This document shows positions 62,114-64,000 of a stretch of DNA of 64,000 nt, piece after piece. The first letter of the stretch is position 1, and each line of letters starts with the position of its first letter. The notes beneath the pieces are model-generated. The model was not told where the DNA came from. It did no database searches and saw only the letters and a program-made list of their open reading frames with translations. The position numbers were made by a program, and so were the translations under genes. This DNA is from an uncultured Mycoplasmatota bacterium (GTDB lineage Bacteria; Bacillota_I; Bacilli_A; RF39; UBA660), in NCBI GenBank assembly GCA_948470005.1, contig CAOKNI010000001.1, positions 1 to 64,000 on the forward strand, given 5' to 3'.

Positions 62114-63016
62114 ATTTTTCATAAAAGGATGCTTATCATATTCTTGCTCTAATTTTTCATTACTTAAATGCGTATAAATTTGTGTTGTTGCAATATCACT
62201 ATGGCCCAAAAGTTCTTGCACAATTCTCAGGTCAGCTCCATTATTAAGTAAATGGGTGGCAAAAGAGTGTCTTAGGATATGTGGACTAATATTTTTTTTA
62301 ATCTCCTTCTCTTCGCATAGTTTTTTTAAATATTTAAAAAATGCTTGTCTAGTAATTCTTGTATGTCTACTACTAATAAAAACATAGTCACTTATCTTTG
62401 TTTCGAGTAAATCTCCTCGACCATAATTTAAATAATCTTCTAAAGCTTTTTTAGCAACCGTGTTTATTGGTACAATTCGCTCTTTACTTCCTTTCCCCAT
62501 AACTTTAATTAAATCATCATTTAAATAAAGATTACTCATTTTTAAATCACATAATTCACTAATTCGAATACCAGTTGCATATAGCACCTCTAGCATCGCT
62601 TTATTTCGTTTTTCATAAATAGTACTAGTTTTCACATCAAGTAATTTATCTACTTCTTCTACTGTTAAATAATCAGGCAGTTTTTTCTCTAATTTTGGCA
62701 TTTTTATTCCTTCACATGGATTAAAGCTAATAACATCATTATATACTAAATACTTATAAAAATTATTAATAGTTGTTAAATAATGGGCTTTGGTCTTAGC
62801 TGTCTTGTTACTGGTTCTTAGATATTCCTGAATATCTTCTTTTTTTAAATATGTTATATTTTTTCCAAAAAAGAACTTAGCAAATAATATTAAATCATAA
62901 GCATAAGAATTTCTTGTATTTTTAGAACTACTATATTCCGTATATAAATATTCTTTAACATACTTTGCTAATTCAGTATTGGTTTCAAATATTTGCTCTA
63001 AGTCTGTATTTGTCAT
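62099..63016 (-). CDS. xerD: Tyrosine recombinase XerD type
   Basis: Site-specific recombinase that resolves chromosome dimers at dif. The 305-residue protein has an N-terminal SAM-like core-binding domain (1-110) and the catalytic domain with Arg in GIRISELCDLK (near 150), Lys in GKGSKERIVPI, HxxR in HILRHSFATHLL (near 248), His in LLGHSDIATT and the nucleophile Tyr in QIYTHLS (near 282). These and the NPCEGIKMPKL segment fit XerC/XerD rather than a phage integrase. No attachment site or integrase-associated genes are near. Confidence 0.85.
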   Translation of the reverse strand: MTNTDLEQIFETNTELAKYVKEYLYTEYSSSKNTRNSYAYDLILFAKFFFGKNITYLKKEDIQEYLRTSNKTAKTKAHYLTTINNFYKYLVYNDVISFNPCEGIKMPKLEKKLPDYLTVEEVDKLLDVKTSTIYEKRNKAMLEVLYATGIRISELCDLKMSNLYLNDDLIKVMGKGSKERIVPINTVAKKALEDYLNYGRGDLLETKISDYVFISSRHTRITRQAFFKYLKKLCEEKEIKKNISPHILRHSFATHLLNNGADLRIVQELLGHSDIATTQIYTHLSNEKLEQEYDKHPFMKNKKSH

Positions 63017-63106
63017 CTCTTCACCACTATTCTGATAAAAGTATAACTTAAAAACTTGAAAAAAACAATAATTTATGTTAGTATACTCACTGAAAGGCGG
63101 AAATTT

Positions 63107-64000
63107 ATGAAAAGAAGATTACTAGCTTCAATGCTATTAATGGTCTATTTATTAAGCGGTTGTAAAGGTGATAAAAAGAATGCATCTAAAGACAAGGAAG
63201 AACAATGCCATCAATATTATAGTCAGCTTATGGAAGATTATATGGAATATGATTTTATCAAAGATTTAGGTCTATATAATGAAGAGCATCCAGAATATTA
63301 TACAGGAGAAGGTGGATTATTAACTTCCGCTTTTGCTAGCTTCACCGGCGGAATTGGCTCGACCCAAAACTATTATTTTGATTTAATTGCTATGTATAAT
63401 AATGGCTTTTATGAAAAAGACGAATATGGCAATATAACATTTCATTGGGATAAACTTACTGATAAAAATAGTTCCATTGCATATACTTCTACAGAATTAT
63501 ATTGTCTTAATGAAGGTTCTTCTATTGTTTTAGTAGATACAGTCCAAGATGGAACAAAATATACCAGAAACATAAAAGATGATAGACAGAATTTCTTTAT
63601 AACTGAATTTGCAATGGAACAAACAATAGATAATAATATTTCTTTAAAAATTGAATCGGAACTAGACAACTATTTACCGCCAACTGCTATAAAAGAACGT
63701 TTTACAAATAAAATAACTATCAATTTTTATGGAAAAACTTATGAGTTCTTTTATAAATGGTTATGCGCAGATAACAATAATATATCTGAATATGTAATGC
63801 TACCAGATGAAGAAATAAGCGAAGATAAAAGCGATATACAAGTTTATTTTAACTTAGTAAATGCAATTAATTCTGGTGATGCTTCTCAGTTTATGGTAAG
63901 TTTTAAAAACTATTTATTAAGGAAAGAATGTTTAGAACTCTTTAATAAAGGAGGCAAACATAACCCTTGGTATAATTATATTGAAAACTTAATTAATGAA
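63107..64000 (+). CDS. Lipoprotein of unknown function (runs past the window end)
   Basis: ATG 63107 follows GAAAGGCGG. The signal peptide ends in a lipobox (LLSGC), Cys at about residue 19, so the protein is lipid-anchored outside the membrane. The frame is open for 298 codons to the window edge. The visible part is acidic, Tyr/Asn-rich and without a recognised domain; a helical segment near residues 230-260 has the pattern of a folded repeat. TATACT (63082-63087) is a possible -10 box. Confidence 0.75.
   Translation, partial: MKRRLLASMLLMVYLLSGCKGDKKNASKDKEEQCHQYYSQLMEDYMEYDFIKDLGLYNEEHPEYYTGEGGLLTSAFASFTGGIGSTQNYYFDLIAMYNNGFYEKDEYGNITFHWDKLTDKNSSIAYTSTELYCLNEGSSIVLVDTVQDGTKYTRNIKDDRQNFFITEFAMEQTIDNNISLKIESELDNYLPPTAIKERFTNKITINFYGKTYEFFYKWLCADNNNISEYVMLPDEEISEDKSDIQVYFNLVNAINSGDASQFMVSFKNYLLRKECLELFNKGGKHNPWYNYIENLINE

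Noticed and set aside
62099..63016. Possibility that the tyrosine recombinase is an integrase of a mobile element
   Set aside because: Motifs fit XerC/XerD, and no attachment-site repeats, excisionase or cargo genes flank it.
1..64000. Search for tRNA, rRNA, CRISPR arrays and insertion sequences
   Set aside because: No GTTCRANNC-containing cloverleaf, ribosomal RNA segment, regularly spaced repeats or transposase-like frame was seen by eye. A short or unusual tRNA could still be missed.

Overview
The window is an AT-rich stretch (roughly 30% G+C by eye) from a low-GC Bacillota bacterium. The evidence is the gene order: rnc-smc, spoVB-comN-relA-dtd, hisS-aspS behind a T-box, gatCAB, dnaG-rpoD-trmK-yqfQ, tig, lon, murF-ddl and a xerD gene, with strong AGGTGA/AGGAGG ribosome binding sites and sigma-A type promoters. 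Retained spore-lineage relatives (SpoVB-like flippase, SpoIIM-like and YjcZ-like membrane proteins), an archaeal-type AspRS, several shortened core proteins and many decaying genes suggest an uncultured, reduced member of the Bacilli/Erysipelotrichia/Mollicutes-adjacent lineages. That placement is an inference. The standard code is used: TGA terminates intact genes and TGG encodes Trp.

Layout: 1-1737 is a decayed leucine-rich-repeat gene. 1837-5440 holds rnc and smc. 5468-6808 (minus) holds an unknown gene and def. 6930-7747 is a broken gene. 7773-11100 holds a YjcZ-like peptide, an FtsW-type SEDS polymerase, a structured repeat, the SpoVB-like flippase and comN. 11106-15495 holds relA, dtd, an ABC1-family kinase and two small membrane proteins. 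15578-17728 encodes a large unknown protein. 17768-26287 is one long aminoacyl-tRNA unit: T-box, hisS, aspS (archaeal type), asnS, a WG-repeat-like gene, gatC, gatA, gatB. 26279-30190 holds a transglutaminase-like gene, an anchored protein with an EF-hand-like loop, and a HerA-type ATPase.

30191-32100 is an accessory patch. It contains a decayed type III toxin-antitoxin (ToxN/AbiQ-like) locus, a probable 6S RNA, a remnant of an XRE-type regulator, the second copy of a structured repeat also present at 9309, and a transcription unit with a perfect-spacing promoter and strong terminator. That last unit carries a 117-base, Asn(AAC)-rich, higher-GC segment looking like the template repeat of a diversity-generating retroelement (DGR), with no reverse transcriptase in the window. 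I consider this the most interesting item. A pseudogene at 43632-44507 ends in a protein segment that aligns with the coding sense of the DGR-like segment and sits just before two genes of a type II secretion/type IV pilus-like system.

32131-43559 holds TcdA-like dehydratase, a short YigZ, uvrC, an RnfC/RnfD-like pair without other rnf genes, a surface protein with a thioester-domain-like fold plus its sortase, then dnaG-rpoD-trmK and a yqfQ-like gene. 44726-46944 holds GspF/PilC-like and prepilin-peptidase genes. 47029-55675 holds two unknown genes, tig, an ATP-grasp enzyme, lon, murF and ddl. 55825-64000 holds tiny membrane proteins, a SpoIIM-like protein, a decayed receiver-like gene, mnmA, an HTH regulator with a palindrome over its promoter, several membrane-anchored unknowns, a ZIP metal transporter, xerD and the start of a lipoprotein gene cut by the window edge. 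No tRNA, rRNA, CRISPR array or insertion sequence was seen.
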